Translations under genes and position numbers: made by a program
In this document: one piece after another, positions 35,909 to 44,569 of the stretch
How positions within the stretch are numbered: the stretch's first letter is position 1
How the letters are laid out: each line of letters begins with the position of its first letter
Notes under the pieces: generated by a model
The model's database searches: none
Told to the model about the DNA's origin: nothing
Seen by the model: the letters and a program-made list of their open reading frames with translations, nothing else
From: Roseibacterium beibuensis
GTDB lineage: Bacteria; Pseudomonadota; Alphaproteobacteria; Rhodobacterales; Rhodobacteraceae
DNA: 64,000 nucleotides
Direction: 5' to 3'
Assembly (NCBI RefSeq): GCF_039542305.1
Contig: NZ_BAABHW010000002.1
Location: forward strand, 891,469 to 955,468

Positions 35909-36690
35909 CGCACCTGCGTCGTTGCGCCGAGCATCTGGTCGGCGGCGGTGATGACCTTGGCATTCAACTCGTAGCCGCGCTGCGCCTCGATCAGTTCGGT
36001 GATCTCGCGCACGGCATCGACCGAGGAGGTTTCGACATAGCCATGGCGCAGCGTGCCAAGACCGTCCTCGCCCGGTTGCGCCTGGAGCGGCGGGCCCGAG
36101 GCGGCGGTTTCGAGAAACAGGTTCGATCCCATCGCCTCGAGCCCCTGGTCATTGGAAAACCCGACTAGCGTGAACTGGCCCAGAAGGTCCGGTTCGACCT
36201 GGCCCGCGAAATAGGCGTAGACTTCGCCATCGGCGTTGATGGCGATCTGGCGGGCGTCGTCGGGGATGGTGATGCCGGGGCTCACCTCGTAGCCGTCGGC
36301 CGTCACGATCAGCCCGTCGCCCGTGCGCCGGAGCGCGCCGTCGCGCGTGTAGCCCGATGCGCCCGAGGGCAGCGTCACCTCAAGATAGCCGCGCCCCTCG
36401 ATCGCGATATCCAGATCGCCCCCGGTTTGCGCGAGCGCCCCCTGCGAGAAGGTTACGGTGACGGCGGCGGGCCGCACGCCAAGGCCCAGTTGCACCCCGG
36501 CGGGCACGACCGTGCCATCGGCGGCGTTGATCGCGCCCGCGCGTGTCATCTGCTGGTAATGCAGGTCGGCGAAATCGGCGCGGCGCGGGCTGTAGCCCGT
36601 GGTGGACATGTTGGCGAGGTTGTTCGAGATCACCTCGACCCGCATTTGTTGCGCGCTCATCCCCGTGGCGGCGATATCAAGTGCTCTCAT
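35905..36690 (-). CDS. flgG: Flagellar distal rod protein FlgG
   Basis: Forms the distal rod. The 261-residue protein begins MRALDIAATGMSAQQMRVEVISNNLANMSTTGYSPRRADFADLHYQ with the FlgG signature and ends ALEAMGSNLFLETAASG and the helix ELIEAQRGYELNAKVITAADQMLGATTQVR. No signal peptide, consistent with type III export. Followed by flgA with an ATGA overlap, preceded by flgF by 21 bases. Confidence 0.96.
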   Translation of the reverse strand: MRALDIAATGMSAQQMRVEVISNNLANMSTTGYSPRRADFADLHYQQMTRAGAINAADGTVVPAGVQLGLGVRPAAVTVTFSQGALAQTGGDLDIAIEGRGYLEVTLPSGASGYTRDGALRRTGDGLIVTADGYEVSPGITIPDDARQIAINADGEVYAYFAGQVEPDLLGQFTLVGFSNDQGLEAMGSNLFLETAASGPPLQAQPGEDGLGTLRHGYVETSSVDAVREITELIEAQRGYELNAKVITAADQMLGATTQVR

Positions 36691-36711
36691 CGGATCGACT
36701 CCTTTCTGGCG

Positions 36712-37431
36712 TCATCGATTGCCCGCGGTCCGCAGGAATTCACGCAGGCGATTATCCTCGGCATCGAGGAAGGACTGGCCCAGCTCATAGGCGCGCTGCA
36801 CCTCGATCATGCGGGCGATCTGGCCCACCGGATCGACGTTGGATTGTTCCAGCACCCCTTGCAGAAGGCGCGCGGGCGGGGCGGGTTCGACACCCGAAGG
36901 CGCCACGAAAACGACGCCCGCCCGGCGCGTCAGGTCGGTTGGATCGACGGGCTGCCACAGCCCGATCTGGGTCAGCGGCTGCCCATCGGCGGACAGGGTT
37001 CCGTCATCGGCCAAGGTGATGGACTCCGCCGTGGCCGGAACGAAGACGGGCGCGCCGCCCCCGTCCAGAAGCAGGTGGCCATCGGGCGTGACCAGTTCGC
37101 CCTGGTCCGAGCGGATGAAGCTGCCGGCCCGCGTCAGCGCCTCGCCCTCGGGCGTGTCGACAAGGAAGAACCCCTCGCCCTCGATCGCGAAATCGAAGGT
37201 GCCGCCGGTCGTCCTGAGCGCGCCCTGGATGGGCGAGATCGAATGGCCCGTCGCACTGGCCATGGACAGGCTTTCCTCGCCGCGCCCGGTGGCGCGGACA
37301 TGTTCGGCAAAGATCACGCCCTCGGCCCGGAACCCGGTGGTGGACAGGTTGGCGATATTGTGGGCCACGACCTGCATTTCGCGCATCAGGCCAGATTGAC
37401 GGGTCAGGGTGACGTATGCGGAATTGTCCAT
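36712..37431 (-). CDS. flgF: Flagellar proximal rod protein FlgF
   Basis: Proximal rod subunit. The 239-residue protein has the N-terminal rod signature YVTLTRQSGLMREMQVVAHNIANLSTTGFRAEG (about 5-37), the central beta domain GTFDFAIEGEGFFLVDTPEGEALTRAGSF, and the C-terminal helix IARMIEVQRAYELGQSFLDAEDNRLREFLRTAG. It sits between fliQ and flgG. Confidence 0.95.
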   Translation of the reverse strand: MDNSAYVTLTRQSGLMREMQVVAHNIANLSTTGFRAEGVIFAEHVRATGRGEESLSMASATGHSISPIQGALRTTGGTFDFAIEGEGFFLVDTPEGEALTRAGSFIRSDQGELVTPDGHLLLDGGGAPVFVPATAESITLADDGTLSADGQPLTQIGLWQPVDPTDLTRRAGVVFVAPSGVEPAPPARLLQGVLEQSNVDPVGQIARMIEVQRAYELGQSFLDAEDNRLREFLRTAGNR

Positions 37432-37446
37432 TGCGGCCTCCCCCCC

Positions 37447-37716
37447 TTACATGCCCGCGATCAGGGGGATCAGCATGTCGTGGAAATAGGCCGTGAGCGT
37501 CTGGCTCATGAACCCCATCGACACCCAGAACACCGCGACGATGGCCAGGAGTTTCGGCACGAAGGTCAGCGTCATCTCCTGGATCGAGGTCAGCGCCTGG
37601 AACAGGCCCACCGCCACCCCCGAGATCAGCGCCGCCGCAAGGATCGGGGTCGAGGTGATGACCGCCACCCAAAGCCCCTGCCGGAGCGTGTCGAAGAACA
37701 GCATTTCATCCATCAC
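37447..37716 (-). CDS. fliQ: Flagellar type III export gate protein FliQ
   Basis: An 89-residue two-helix membrane protein of the FliPQR pore, of typical length. Helices at about 15-37 (WVAVITSTPILAAALISGVAVGLF) and 52-75 (PKLLAIVAVFWVSMGFMSQTLTAYF), with the conserved ALTSIQEMTLTFVPK between them. It lies within a rod-gene operon, separate from fliP and fliR. Confidence 0.95.
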   Translation of the reverse strand: MMDEMLFFDTLRQGLWVAVITSTPILAAALISGVAVGLFQALTSIQEMTLTFVPKLLAIVAVFWVSMGFMSQTLTAYFHDMLIPLIAGM

Positions 37717-37726
37717 GCGCCCCCCG

Positions 37727-38020
37727 TCAAACTGGCATCCTGAGGATTTCCTGGTAGGCCTCGACCACCCGGTCGCGGATGGTGACCGCCGTTTCCACGG
37801 CCAGTTCCGTCTGCGCCAGCGCGGTGACCAGCGAATGCGGATCGGCGCCGGTGGTCATGGCGGCCCGCGCCTGCGCCTCTCCGGTTTGCAGGGTTTCGGC
37901 GAAGCCCTCGACGGCCTGGGTAAACGCCTCCCCGGCCGAGGGCTGGGCGGTAGCCTCGGGGCGGAGGGCCGGGCGGGCCTGCCCGTAGGCCTGGGCGGCG
38001 AGCGTGTTGCGAACATCCAT
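37727..38020 (-). CDS. fliE: Hook-basal body complex protein FliE
   Basis: A 97-residue adaptor that links MS ring and rod. Its C-terminal helix (ADPHSLVTALAQTELAVETAVTIRDRVVEAYQEILRMPV) carries the FliE signature. It lies between flgC and fliQ, its usual place. Confidence 0.94.
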   Translation of the reverse strand: MDVRNTLAAQAYGQARPALRPEATAQPSAGEAFTQAVEGFAETLQTGEAQARAAMTTGADPHSLVTALAQTELAVETAVTIRDRVVEAYQEILRMPV

Positions 38021-38044
38021 TCTGGCTGCTCCTTTCTAGGGGTC

Positions 38045-38437
38045 TCAGCGGCGCAAGAGTTCGTTGAGGGAGGAGGACATCTGCCGGACCTGGTCGAAGA
38101 CGCGCAGGTTGGCCTCGTAACTGCGCTGCGCCTCGCGCGCGTCGGCCAGTTCGACGACCAGATCCACGTTGGATCCGTCGTAATGCCCCGTATCGTCGGC
38201 CAGCGGGTGGCCGGGGTCATAGATCTGCGGCAGATCGGCCCGCGACAGGCGGACGGGGCCGGGTTGCACCGCGCCTTGCGCGGCCTCGGCGCTGCGATCC
38301 GGCGCGAAGCTGACCAGCTTGCGGCGATAGCCGGGCGTGTCGGCATTGGCGATGTTCTCCGACACGTGCTGCAAGCGCTGCGCCTGGGCGCGCATCCCGC
38401 TTGCGGCGACGGAGAGGGCTGAGCTGAAATCGGTCAT
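38045..38437 (-). CDS. flgC: Flagellar proximal rod protein FlgC
   Basis: The 130-residue rod subunit begins with SSALSVAASGMRAQAQRLQHVSENIANADTPGYRRK (about 5-40) and ends in the helix SNVDLVVELADAREAQRSYEANLRVFDQVRQMSSSLNELLRR. The ATG at 38437 is where the family begins; an upstream ATG would add only five residues. It follows flgB closely. Confidence 0.96.
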   Translation of the reverse strand: MTDFSSALSVAASGMRAQAQRLQHVSENIANADTPGYRRKLVSFAPDRSAEAAQGAVQPGPVRLSRADLPQIYDPGHPLADDTGHYDGSNVDLVVELADAREAQRSYEANLRVFDQVRQMSSSLNELLRR

Positions 38438-38455
38438 TTCATTCCTATACAAGAA

Positions 38456-38812
38456 TTACCGGCGCCCGAGACTGGACCGCAGGATGTTCAGCGCGCTGTC
38501 GTAGACGCGGATGGCGCGGTCATGGTCGCGCTGCGCCTCGACCCCGCGGACCATTTCCAGTTCCAGAGAGACCGTGTTGCCATTGGGCGAGGCCGGCGCG
38601 TCCACGTCGAAGGTGCGAATGCCGAGGTCGCCGCGCGGGTCGCCGCCCTGAACCTCAAGGCGGCGCAACGCGTCGGCGAAATCGGTGATGTCGCGCGCGC
38701 GGTATCCGGGCGTGTCGGCATTGGCGATGTTCTGCGCCACGACCGCCTGCCGCGCGGCGGCATGGCGCGCGCGGGCGGTGGCGAGTTGAAAAATGTCGAG
38801 ACCGTCAAACAT
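38456..38812 (-). CDS. flgB: Flagellar proximal rod protein FlgB
   Basis: The 118-residue rod subunit, with ATARARHAAARQAVVAQNIANADTPGYRARDI (about 12-43) and the C-terminal VSLELEMVRGVEAQRDHDRAIRVYDSALNILRSSLGR. First gene of the long minus-strand rod operon flgB-flgC-fliE-fliQ-flgF-flgG-flgA-flgH-fliL2, divergent from fliI across a CtrA-like box. Confidence 0.95.
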   Translation of the reverse strand: MFDGLDIFQLATARARHAAARQAVVAQNIANADTPGYRARDITDFADALRRLEVQGGDPRGDLGIRTFDVDAPASPNGNTVSLELEMVRGVEAQRDHDRAIRVYDSALNILRSSLGRR

Positions 38813-38861
38813 TTTGGGGGTTCTCCCTCATCGGCTACACGGATGCTTAACGGTGATTCCT

Positions 38862-38876
38862 TTAAAAACGGTTTCA
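38862..38876. promoter_or_regulatory. CtrA-like box in the flgB/fliI divergent promoter
   Basis: TTAA-N7-TTCA, one mismatch to consensus, 50 bases upstream of flgB (minus) and 44 bases upstream of the fliI TTG start. A second TTAA half-site lies at 38847-38850. Confidence 0.5.
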
Positions 38877-38919
38877 GCGGCGGCCTTTGCCGCGCGATCC
38901 GCTCAGAAGGAGCCGAGAC

Positions 38920-40305
38920 TTGACCCTGACCTGTCCAAACCCGCCCGAAACCGACACTGTCTTTGCCCCGCTTCTGGCGCGACTTGGCGCGATCCGCCCC
39001 TGCCAGAGCATCGGCCATGTCACCGGGCTAAGCCGCGATCACGTGCGCGTGGCGGGGCTGGACCGGATCGCGGCGCTGGGGGACCGGGTGCGCATCGGCG
39101 ACAGCATCCCGGGCGAGGTGCTGGCCCTGGAAGAGGGCGCGGCCCGGGTCATGCCCGAAGGCCCGTCCGAGGGGCTGCGCCTGGGTCAGGCTGTCCGGCA
39201 CCTGGGGCCACAGACCATCGCGCCCGATCTCAGTTGGCTGGGCCGCGTGATCGACCCTGACGGGCAGCCCATGGATGGCCGCCCCCTGTTTCCCGGACCG
39301 CGCGCCTGCCCTCTTCTGGCGCCGCCGCCCCCGCCCGCCACACGGCGCGGGCTCGGGGCACGTCTGGAAACCGGGTTTGCCGTGTTCGACACGATGCTGC
39401 CCATCGTCCGCGGCCAGCGCGTGGGCCTGTTTGCCGGGTCTGGCGTGGGAAAATCCCGCCTGATCGGGGCATTGGCGCAGGCCATGGCAGCGGATGTGGT
39501 GGTGATCGGCTTGATCGGAGAGCGCGGCCGCGAAGTGCGGGATTTCGTGGCCGACGTACTGGGATCTGAGGGGTTGAAGCGCTCGGTGGTGATCGCCGCG
39601 ACCTCGGACCGCCCGGCCCTGACCCGCGCGCGCGCAGCGTGGACCATGATGGCGGTCGCGGAATATTTCCGCGATCAGGGCCAGCAGGTGCTTGTGCTGG
39701 CCGACTCGATCACCCGCTTTGCCGAGGCGCAGCGCGAGGTCGCGGCAGCCGCGGGCGAACCGTTCGGGCCGGGGGGCTTTCCCGCCTCGATGGCGCAAAT
39801 GGTCATGGCGCTGGCCGAGCGCGCGGGGCCGGGCGGTGCGGGACAGGGTGACATTACGGCGGTCCTGTCGGTGCTGGTCGCGGGCTCGGACCTTGAAGGG
39901 CCGGTGGCGGACGTGATGCGCGGGGTTCTGGACGGGCATGTCGTCTTGAACCGCGAGATCGCCGAGCGCGGTCGTTACCCGGCCATTGACCTGCTGGCCT
40001 CGGTCTCTCGCGCTTTGCCGGGGGCGGCCAGCGATGTCGAGAACCGGCTGATCGCGCGGGCGCGCCACCTTCTCGGGGCCTATGCGAAGGCCGAGTTGAT
40101 GGTGCAGGCCGGGCTTTATTCAGCAGGATCGGATCCGATGACCGATGCGGCGGTCGCCGTGTGGGATGACCTCGACGCTTTCATCGGCGCGACCTCCGAG
40201 GGTGGCATCCCGGCCAGCTTCTCCCGCCTCGAGGGCATCCTGGCCCTCGCCGAGCGTGGCAAGGATCGGCGCGCCGCCCCTGCGGCCACCGTCGCACCCG
40301 GCTGA
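38920..40305 (+). CDS. fliI: Flagellar export ATPase FliI
   Basis: Hexameric ATPase that prepares export substrates. The 461-residue protein has an N-terminal beta domain, Walker A in GLFAGSGVGKSRLIG (about 174), catalytic-Glu loop VIGLIGERGREVRDFV, Walker B VLVLADSITRFAEAQREVA and the family PGGFPASMAQMVMALAERAG. The start is a TTG at 38920, chosen because AAGGAG lies 7 bases upstream and no ATG fits; the in-frame ATG at 38887 would lie outside the ribosome-site logic. Convergent with the DUF1217 gene. Confidence 0.95.
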   Translation: MTLTCPNPPETDTVFAPLLARLGAIRPCQSIGHVTGLSRDHVRVAGLDRIAALGDRVRIGDSIPGEVLALEEGAARVMPEGPSEGLRLGQAVRHLGPQTIAPDLSWLGRVIDPDGQPMDGRPLFPGPRACPLLAPPPPPATRRGLGARLETGFAVFDTMLPIVRGQRVGLFAGSGVGKSRLIGALAQAMAADVVVIGLIGERGREVRDFVADVLGSEGLKRSVVIAATSDRPALTRARAAWTMMAVAEYFRDQGQQVLVLADSITRFAEAQREVAAAAGEPFGPGGFPASMAQMVMALAERAGPGGAGQGDITAVLSVLVAGSDLEGPVADVMRGVLDGHVVLNREIAERGRYPAIDLLASVSRALPGAASDVENRLIARARHLLGAYAKAELMVQAGLYSAGSDPMTDAAVAVWDDLDAFIGATSEGGIPASFSRLEGILALAERGKDRRAAPAATVAPG

Positions 40306-40312
40306 GGAGGCA

Positions 40313-41104
40313 TCACACCATGGAGGCCAAGAGCGTCATCGCCGCATAGCCCGGCGTCGTCATCGAGGGCCCGTTCGACAGCTGCGCGCGCAAGGTGAAG
40401 TTTCGCATCAGGTCTTCGACGCGCGCGGGGTCCGAGAATTGTGCGATTTCCGCGCTGCCAAGCACCCGGCTGGCCGCGTCGCGGAAATCCTCCACCTGGC
40501 GGTCGAGATCCAGCGTCGCGATCCCGGATGGCAGGCCCAATGCCGTTTCGAACACGCTCCTGAGCGGCGGCGTCCCCAGGATCGTCAGCCAGGCGGTCGT
40601 GTCGCTGACGCCGCTTTCGGCAAGCTCCGGCAGGGCCCGCGCGGCGTTCAGCGCCAGCCGCATGTCGTCATCCTGCTCGCCCACCGCAACCTCGAAGGCT
40701 TGCCGGTCGAATTTCGCAAGGATCTTGTCGGCGAAGCCGGGCATCTGCGTCCGCGGCGGCAGCGGGGAACCGAAGCCGAAGGCCTCTGAAAACTCGCGAT
40801 AGCGCGTATCGGCCAGCTTGTTGGCCAGCGCGTCCTCCTCGACCACGCCATCGGCCAGCACCCGTTCGATGAAGGCGCGGTTGGCCATGTCGTCCTGCAA
40901 CCCGAAAGCCGAGAGCGCGACCCGGCGCAGGCGATAATCGGCCACCAGTTCGGCGGCCGAGGTGATCGACCCGATCGTCTCGCGGAAATAGGCGCGGTCG
41001 CGCGCCTGCACCGGGCTGTCGGCAAAACGGGCGACCTGCGCGTCGAGGCTGGCGGAGAGAAACCGCCAGCCCGCGTAGCCGCCCAAGGGGACGATGGGGG
41101 TCAC
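40313..41104 (-). CDS. DUF1217 flagellar-locus protein
   Basis: A 263-residue helical protein with the DUF1217 pattern: VPLGGYAGWRFLSASLDAQVARFADSP near the start, RDRAYFRETIGSITSAAELVADYRLRRVALSAFGLQDD, NRAFIERVLADGV, and LGTPPLRSVFETALGLPSGIATLDLDRQ. The family is found in alphaproteobacterial flagellar clusters but its job is unsettled. The start is the GTG at 41104, which overlaps the flbT stop (GTGA); the longer ORF reads through flbT. It is the last gene of fliC-flaF-flbT-DUF1217. Confidence 0.85.
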   Translation of the reverse strand: MTPIVPLGGYAGWRFLSASLDAQVARFADSPVQARDRAYFRETIGSITSAAELVADYRLRRVALSAFGLQDDMANRAFIERVLADGVVEEDALANKLADTRYREFSEAFGFGSPLPPRTQMPGFADKILAKFDRQAFEVAVGEQDDDMRLALNAARALPELAESGVSDTTAWLTILGTPPLRSVFETALGLPSGIATLDLDRQVEDFRDAASRVLGSAEIAQFSDPARVEDLMRNFTLRAQLSNGPSMTTPGYAAMTLLASMV

Positions 41105-41520
41105 GGGTGCGACCCGCTCGACCGGCCTGCGGCGAGCAGACGCTCTTCGCGTGGCAACAGGCAACGCAGGGCCTTCAGCGCCTGGTAGACCTGATCCTCC
41201 AGCAAATGCTCGGTGGCGCGGGACAGTTGCGCCCGGCTGTCGGGGTCCGTGAAGACCTGGCTCAACTGCTCCATCCCGCGCAAAAGCTGCGGCCTGGCCT
41301 CGTCAAGCTCGGTATCGCCGGACAGCACCAGTTGCGCGATGTAGCAGACGCGGCGCACGGGCGTCGTCACCTCCTCGGGGTGGATGGCATCGCGCAGCCG
41401 CAGGATATGGGCATTCGGCGTGACGATGGCCAGACGGGCGCGGCGGTCGCCATTCTCGATCACCGCACCGTTCACGAGGACCCTTTCCTTGGGGCCCAGT
41501 TTCAGAACAAGCCCGCTCAT
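41101..41520 (-). CDS. flbT: Flagellin translation regulator FlbT
   Basis: A 139-residue FlbT. Family segments are LVLKLGPKERVLVNGAVIENGDRRARLAI (about 4-32) and HILRLRDAIHPEEVTTPVRRVCYIAQLVLSGD (about 38-69). In Caulobacter FlbT binds flagellin mRNA and blocks or destabilises it until the hook is finished, opposed by FlaF. Here it is coupled to flaF and downstream of fliC, its expected target. Confidence 0.94.
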   Translation of the reverse strand: MSGLVLKLGPKERVLVNGAVIENGDRRARLAIVTPNAHILRLRDAIHPEEVTTPVRRVCYIAQLVLSGDTELDEARPQLLRGMEQLSQVFTDPDSRAQLSRATEHLLEDQVYQALKALRCLLPREERLLAAGRSSGSHP

Positions 41521-41891
41521 GCTGCCTCCGTGATGCCGGAGAGGCCACGCATGACGGCCGTGTTGATGTCGATCAGGGCGGCCAGGGCATCGGTCTGGCG
41601 CAAGGCCTGCCCGCTTTGCAGCAGGGAGAACTCGGCGAGGTAGAGAAGCTGCGCGCGCAGCGATTGCGGCAAGGCGTTCTCGGGATCGGCCAGGTCGGTG
41701 GCCAAAAGCGTCCAGAGGCGCCGGTTTTCATGCACTGCAGCGGCGCGCGTCGCCATGTCGCGCGGGTTTTCCGCGGCACGGGACAGGCGGGCGGTGACGG
41801 ATTGGAAGGCGGCGTATTCGGTGCCGCGCGGGGTGCGCACCGGCTGGGACGCGGCGGCATAGGCGGTTCGGGCGAGCGATGTGGCGGTCAC
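41517..41891 (-). CDS. flaF: Flagellar biosynthesis regulator FlaF
   Basis: A 124-residue FlaF: ARTAYAAASQPVRTPRGTEYAAFQSVTARL (about 6-35), NRRLWTLLATDLADPENALPQSLRAQLLYLAEFSLLQSG and a C-terminal LIDINTAVMRGL. FlaF promotes flagellin synthesis and secretion in Caulobacter. The start is a GTG at 41891 with AAGGAG 8 bases upstream. It overlaps flbT. Confidence 0.92.
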   Translation of the reverse strand: MTATSLARTAYAAASQPVRTPRGTEYAAFQSVTARLSRAAENPRDMATRAAAVHENRRLWTLLATDLADPENALPQSLRAQLLYLAEFSLLQSGQALRQTDALAALIDINTAVMRGLSGITEAA

Positions 41892-41997
41892 GGGAGGAAC
41901 TCCTTGGGCGGGCGCCGCTGCTGCCGGGGCCGATTCGGATGGCACGGCGAGGCGGGGCAGCGACCGGCATGACAGGTGTCGGGCGGATCTCAGGAAC

Positions 41998-42023
41998 GGA
42001 CGGGGCGGCACGCCGCCCCGTCC
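41998..42023 (-). terminator. Stable 3' hairpin directly after fliC
   Basis: A 12-bp perfect stem (GGACGGGGCGGC and its complement) with a minimal loop, 8 bases beyond the fliC stop. No U-tract follows on the minus strand. It may block 3' exonucleases and separate abundant flagellin mRNA from flaF-flbT, rather than terminate fully. Confidence 0.55.
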
Positions 42024-42031
42024 CCGTCAGG

Positions 42032-43597
42032 TCAGCGGAACAGCGACAGGATGTTCTGCGGCGCCTGGTTCGCGATCGACAGCGATTGCGTCGCCAACTG
42101 CTGCTGCACCTGAAGCGCCTGCAACCGGGCCGAGGCCTCTTCCATGTCGGCATCCACGAGGGTGCCGATGCCCGCAGTCAGCGAGTCCATCAGCTTCGAG
42201 ACGAAATTCGATTGCGTCTCGATCCGCCCCTCGGCAGAGCCGAAGGATGCGGCCGCGTCGATCGAGGTCTGGATCAGCGTTTCGATATTGTCGAGCGCCG
42301 AATCGGCGCCGGCATTTGTCGTCACGTCGATCGCATCCAGGCCGAACAATCCGCCCGAGGCCGTCCCGCCATCCATCGCGGCGGTCGTCAGGCCAAGGTC
42401 GGAGCCGGAATTGTCGATCTTCAGGCTAACCGCGCCATCGTCGGCAATTTCGACCTTGGTGGTCACGCCCTCGATCCCCGCCGAATCGATGGCGGTCTTC
42501 AGACCGCGCGCCACGTCTTCGAAGGTTTCGCCCTTGCCGGCGGTGTAGAAATAGGCCTCTCCGCCGATCGAGGCCTGATAGCTGTTGCCCTCGGCCACGG
42601 TGGCGCCGCTGGTGAAGAATACCTCCTCGGCGCGCTGGCTGATCGAGGCCGTCTCGGTCGTGGTGTTGCCGGTGGGCGCGCCGTTGACCGCCTGGATAAA
42701 GGCGTTGCCGTCCCCGCCCGAGACGGTGTCGGTGATGTTGACATCGAGCGACTCGAACGCCCGGGTCGAGGTGACGACGATCTGGTTCGTGGCATTGGAC
42801 GCGAAGGTCACATCCTCGAGGTCCAGCGCCTGCAGGCTGAGCAGCAGCGCATCGCGCGCGTTCGTCTCGCTCTGGTCATCGGCCGCGGCAGTGTAGGTCA
42901 CGTTCTGGCCTGCGACCGAGATCGTGGTGCTGTCGCCGGTGTCCCACCCGTTGGTCTGGGCGAACTCGATCACGGCGGTGTTGCCGGTGGCCGACAGGGT
43001 TGCGCCGCCATAGGTCGACCCGCCCGTGGCCGCATCGAGGATCTGCCCCGACAGGTCCGTACCACCGGTGCCGACGCCGTTGGTGCCAACGCTGCTGGTC
43101 AGGTCCTGGCGCGCCACGGTGATGTTGCTGGCCGAGATATCCCCGCTGGACGACCGGTCGAGCGACGACAGCACGTTCACATCCTCGGTGCCTTGCACGA
43201 GGTTCAGGCCGTTGAATTGCGCCGCGCCCACGACCGAACTGATCTGGTCGCGCAAGGCGTCGATATCGGTCTGGATCTTGGCGCGGTCGACATTCTCTTC
43301 CTGCGCGGCGACGATCTTGCCCTTCACCTCGGTCAGCAGGTCGGTCACCGTTTCGGCCGCGTTGCGGGCCACCGCCACGGTCGATTCCCCCAGGCTGAGG
43401 CTTTCCGAGATCGCCTGGAACCCCTTCACATCGGATTCCATCACTTTGGAAATGGCCCACACCGCCGAGTTATCGCGCGCAGAAGCCACGGACTTGCCGG
43501 TCGAAATCTCGGACTGGGTTTGTTGCAGGTTCGAATTCACCGATTTCAGGGTTTGCAACGCCACCATGGCGCTGGTGTTCGTCAGAATGCTGGACAT
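42032..43597 (-). CDS. fliC: Flagellin
   Basis: Filament subunit of 521 residues. D0/D1 ends are typical: SSILTNTSAMVALQTLKSVNSNLQQTQSEISTGKSVASARDNSAVWAIS at the N-terminus and DADMEEASARLQALQVQQQLATQSLSIANQAPQNILSLFR at the C-terminus. The middle, about residues 160-400, is a large variable insert rich in Ser, Thr, Asp and Gly that should be surface-exposed. The ATG at 43597 has AAAGGGAC upstream. The 5' region is probably where FlbT acts. No signal peptide, as expected for type III export. Confidence 0.96.
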   Translation of the reverse strand: MSSILTNTSAMVALQTLKSVNSNLQQTQSEISTGKSVASARDNSAVWAISKVMESDVKGFQAISESLSLGESTVAVARNAAETVTDLLTEVKGKIVAAQEENVDRAKIQTDIDALRDQISSVVGAAQFNGLNLVQGTEDVNVLSSLDRSSSGDISASNITVARQDLTSSVGTNGVGTGGTDLSGQILDAATGGSTYGGATLSATGNTAVIEFAQTNGWDTGDSTTISVAGQNVTYTAAADDQSETNARDALLLSLQALDLEDVTFASNATNQIVVTSTRAFESLDVNITDTVSGGDGNAFIQAVNGAPTGNTTTETASISQRAEEVFFTSGATVAEGNSYQASIGGEAYFYTAGKGETFEDVARGLKTAIDSAGIEGVTTKVEIADDGAVSLKIDNSGSDLGLTTAAMDGGTASGGLFGLDAIDVTTNAGADSALDNIETLIQTSIDAAASFGSAEGRIETQSNFVSKLMDSLTAGIGTLVDADMEEASARLQALQVQQQLATQSLSIANQAPQNILSLFR

Positions 43598-43753
43598 GTC
43601 GTCCCTTTCACTAGCTTTTTTCCGGGCGCCGTTTTCGCGCCATACCGATCCGGGGCGGCGACGCCCCACGAAATGTCGTTCTGACCACTGCAACCCTTCA
43701 TGCCGGGTCACGCCACCCGCTTTGGGTGCCCGAATACCCTACGTTCAAAGGCT

Positions 43754-43768
43754 TGAATGAAGTGTTAG
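43754..43768. promoter_or_regulatory. Weak CtrA-like box upstream of fliC
   Basis: TGAA-N7-TTAG, one mismatch in each half, about 157 bases before fliC. No clear sigma-28 or sigma-54 boxes were found in this 226-base gap. Confidence 0.3.
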
Positions 43769-43823
43769 GACGGGCCGGAAACTGCATGGGTTTTGCTGCG
43801 AATTTTAGCGGCCGCGGTCGCAA

Positions 43824-44162
43824 TCAGCGTCTTGAGAGGGTTCGACCCGGGGCAGCCGCGACATTGCTGCGGCGGCCATACGCGTCATAGGTGGACAGGG
43901 AGACGTCCCGCCGCGCGCCCATATCGCTGCGTGCCCGGGCCAGCCCGGCCTGCGCGGCGCGAATCAGGTCGGCCGTCCGCGCGGCCTCCTGCCGGACAAG
44001 CATCAGCGCGTCGCGGTCGATGGGTGGCCCGAGGTTCGACAGCGCCCGCTCCAGCCGTGCGCCGATCCGGTCCAATCCGCCATAATCCCCGGACCGAAGC
44101 GCCGTGCGCTGCGCCGAGAGCAGGTCGCGCACCACGGCGAGGGTGTCTGCCCCACGGCTCAT
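43824..44162 (-). CDS. FlgN-like flagellar export chaperone
   Basis: A 112-residue helical protein: TLAVVRDLLSAQRTALRSGDYGGLDRIGARLERALSNL (about 7-44) follows the FlgN pattern of leucine heptads and a small-residue turn, then DRDALMLVRQEAARTADLIRAAQAGL. FlgN escorts FlgK and FlgL, which are in this cluster. It overlaps the upstream rod-binding gene by four bases. Identity with known FlgN is low. Confidence 0.65.
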   Translation of the reverse strand: MSRGADTLAVVRDLLSAQRTALRSGDYGGLDRIGARLERALSNLGPPIDRDALMLVRQEAARTADLIRAAQAGLARARSDMGARRDVSLSTYDAYGRRSNVAAAPGRTLSRR

Positions 44163-44461
44163 GTCGCGTCGCCCGCCCGCTCCACCAGGGAGTTGAAAAG
44201 CGATTCGGCCAGTCCGATCCCCCCGCGCGCGGCAAGGGCGCGGGCCTGTTCATCCCGCAGCATGGAGGCGAACTGGTCTTCGCCCACACCGCCGCTGAAC
44301 CCGCCCCGCGGCGCGCCGAGACCGGCATGTTTCAGCATTTCCGACAGGAACGCAGCCTCCAGGTTCTGCGCCACCGCCCGGAGATCCGACAGGTCGCGTC
44401 GCCCCGGTGACAGGGCATCGGTCGGCGTTGGCGCAACGGCAGGTGTGGGGGTCAGGGTCAT
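44159..44461 (-). CDS. Rod-binding protein, FlgJ N-terminal type
   Basis: A 100-residue protein equal to the N-terminal rod-cap domain of FlgJ: LRAVAQNLEAAFLSEMLKHAGLG (about 26-48) and EDQFASMLRDEQARALAARGGIGLAESLFNSL (about 60-91). The muramidase half of enterobacterial FlgJ is absent, as usual in alphaproteobacteria; the transglycosylase at 29056 probably replaces it. The ATG at 44461 is preferred to longer frames. Confidence 0.88.
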   Translation of the reverse strand: MTLTPTPAVAPTPTDALSPGRRDLSDLRAVAQNLEAAFLSEMLKHAGLGAPRGGFSGGVGEDQFASMLRDEQARALAARGGIGLAESLFNSLVERAGDAT

Positions 44462-44569
44462 CCGAAAGCTCGCATTGTGCGCGTTTTGTCCAGCATGACG
44501 CGCAGGCGTAAAGAATTCGTAAGGAGATCTGTGAGACTCTGCCCCGGTCATTCTGGAACGGATCGCCAA

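Noticed and set aside
43598..43823. Sigma-28 or sigma-54 promoter for fliC
   Set aside because: Neither TAAA-N15-GCCGATAA nor GG-N10-GC with flanking consensus was convincing on the minus strand.
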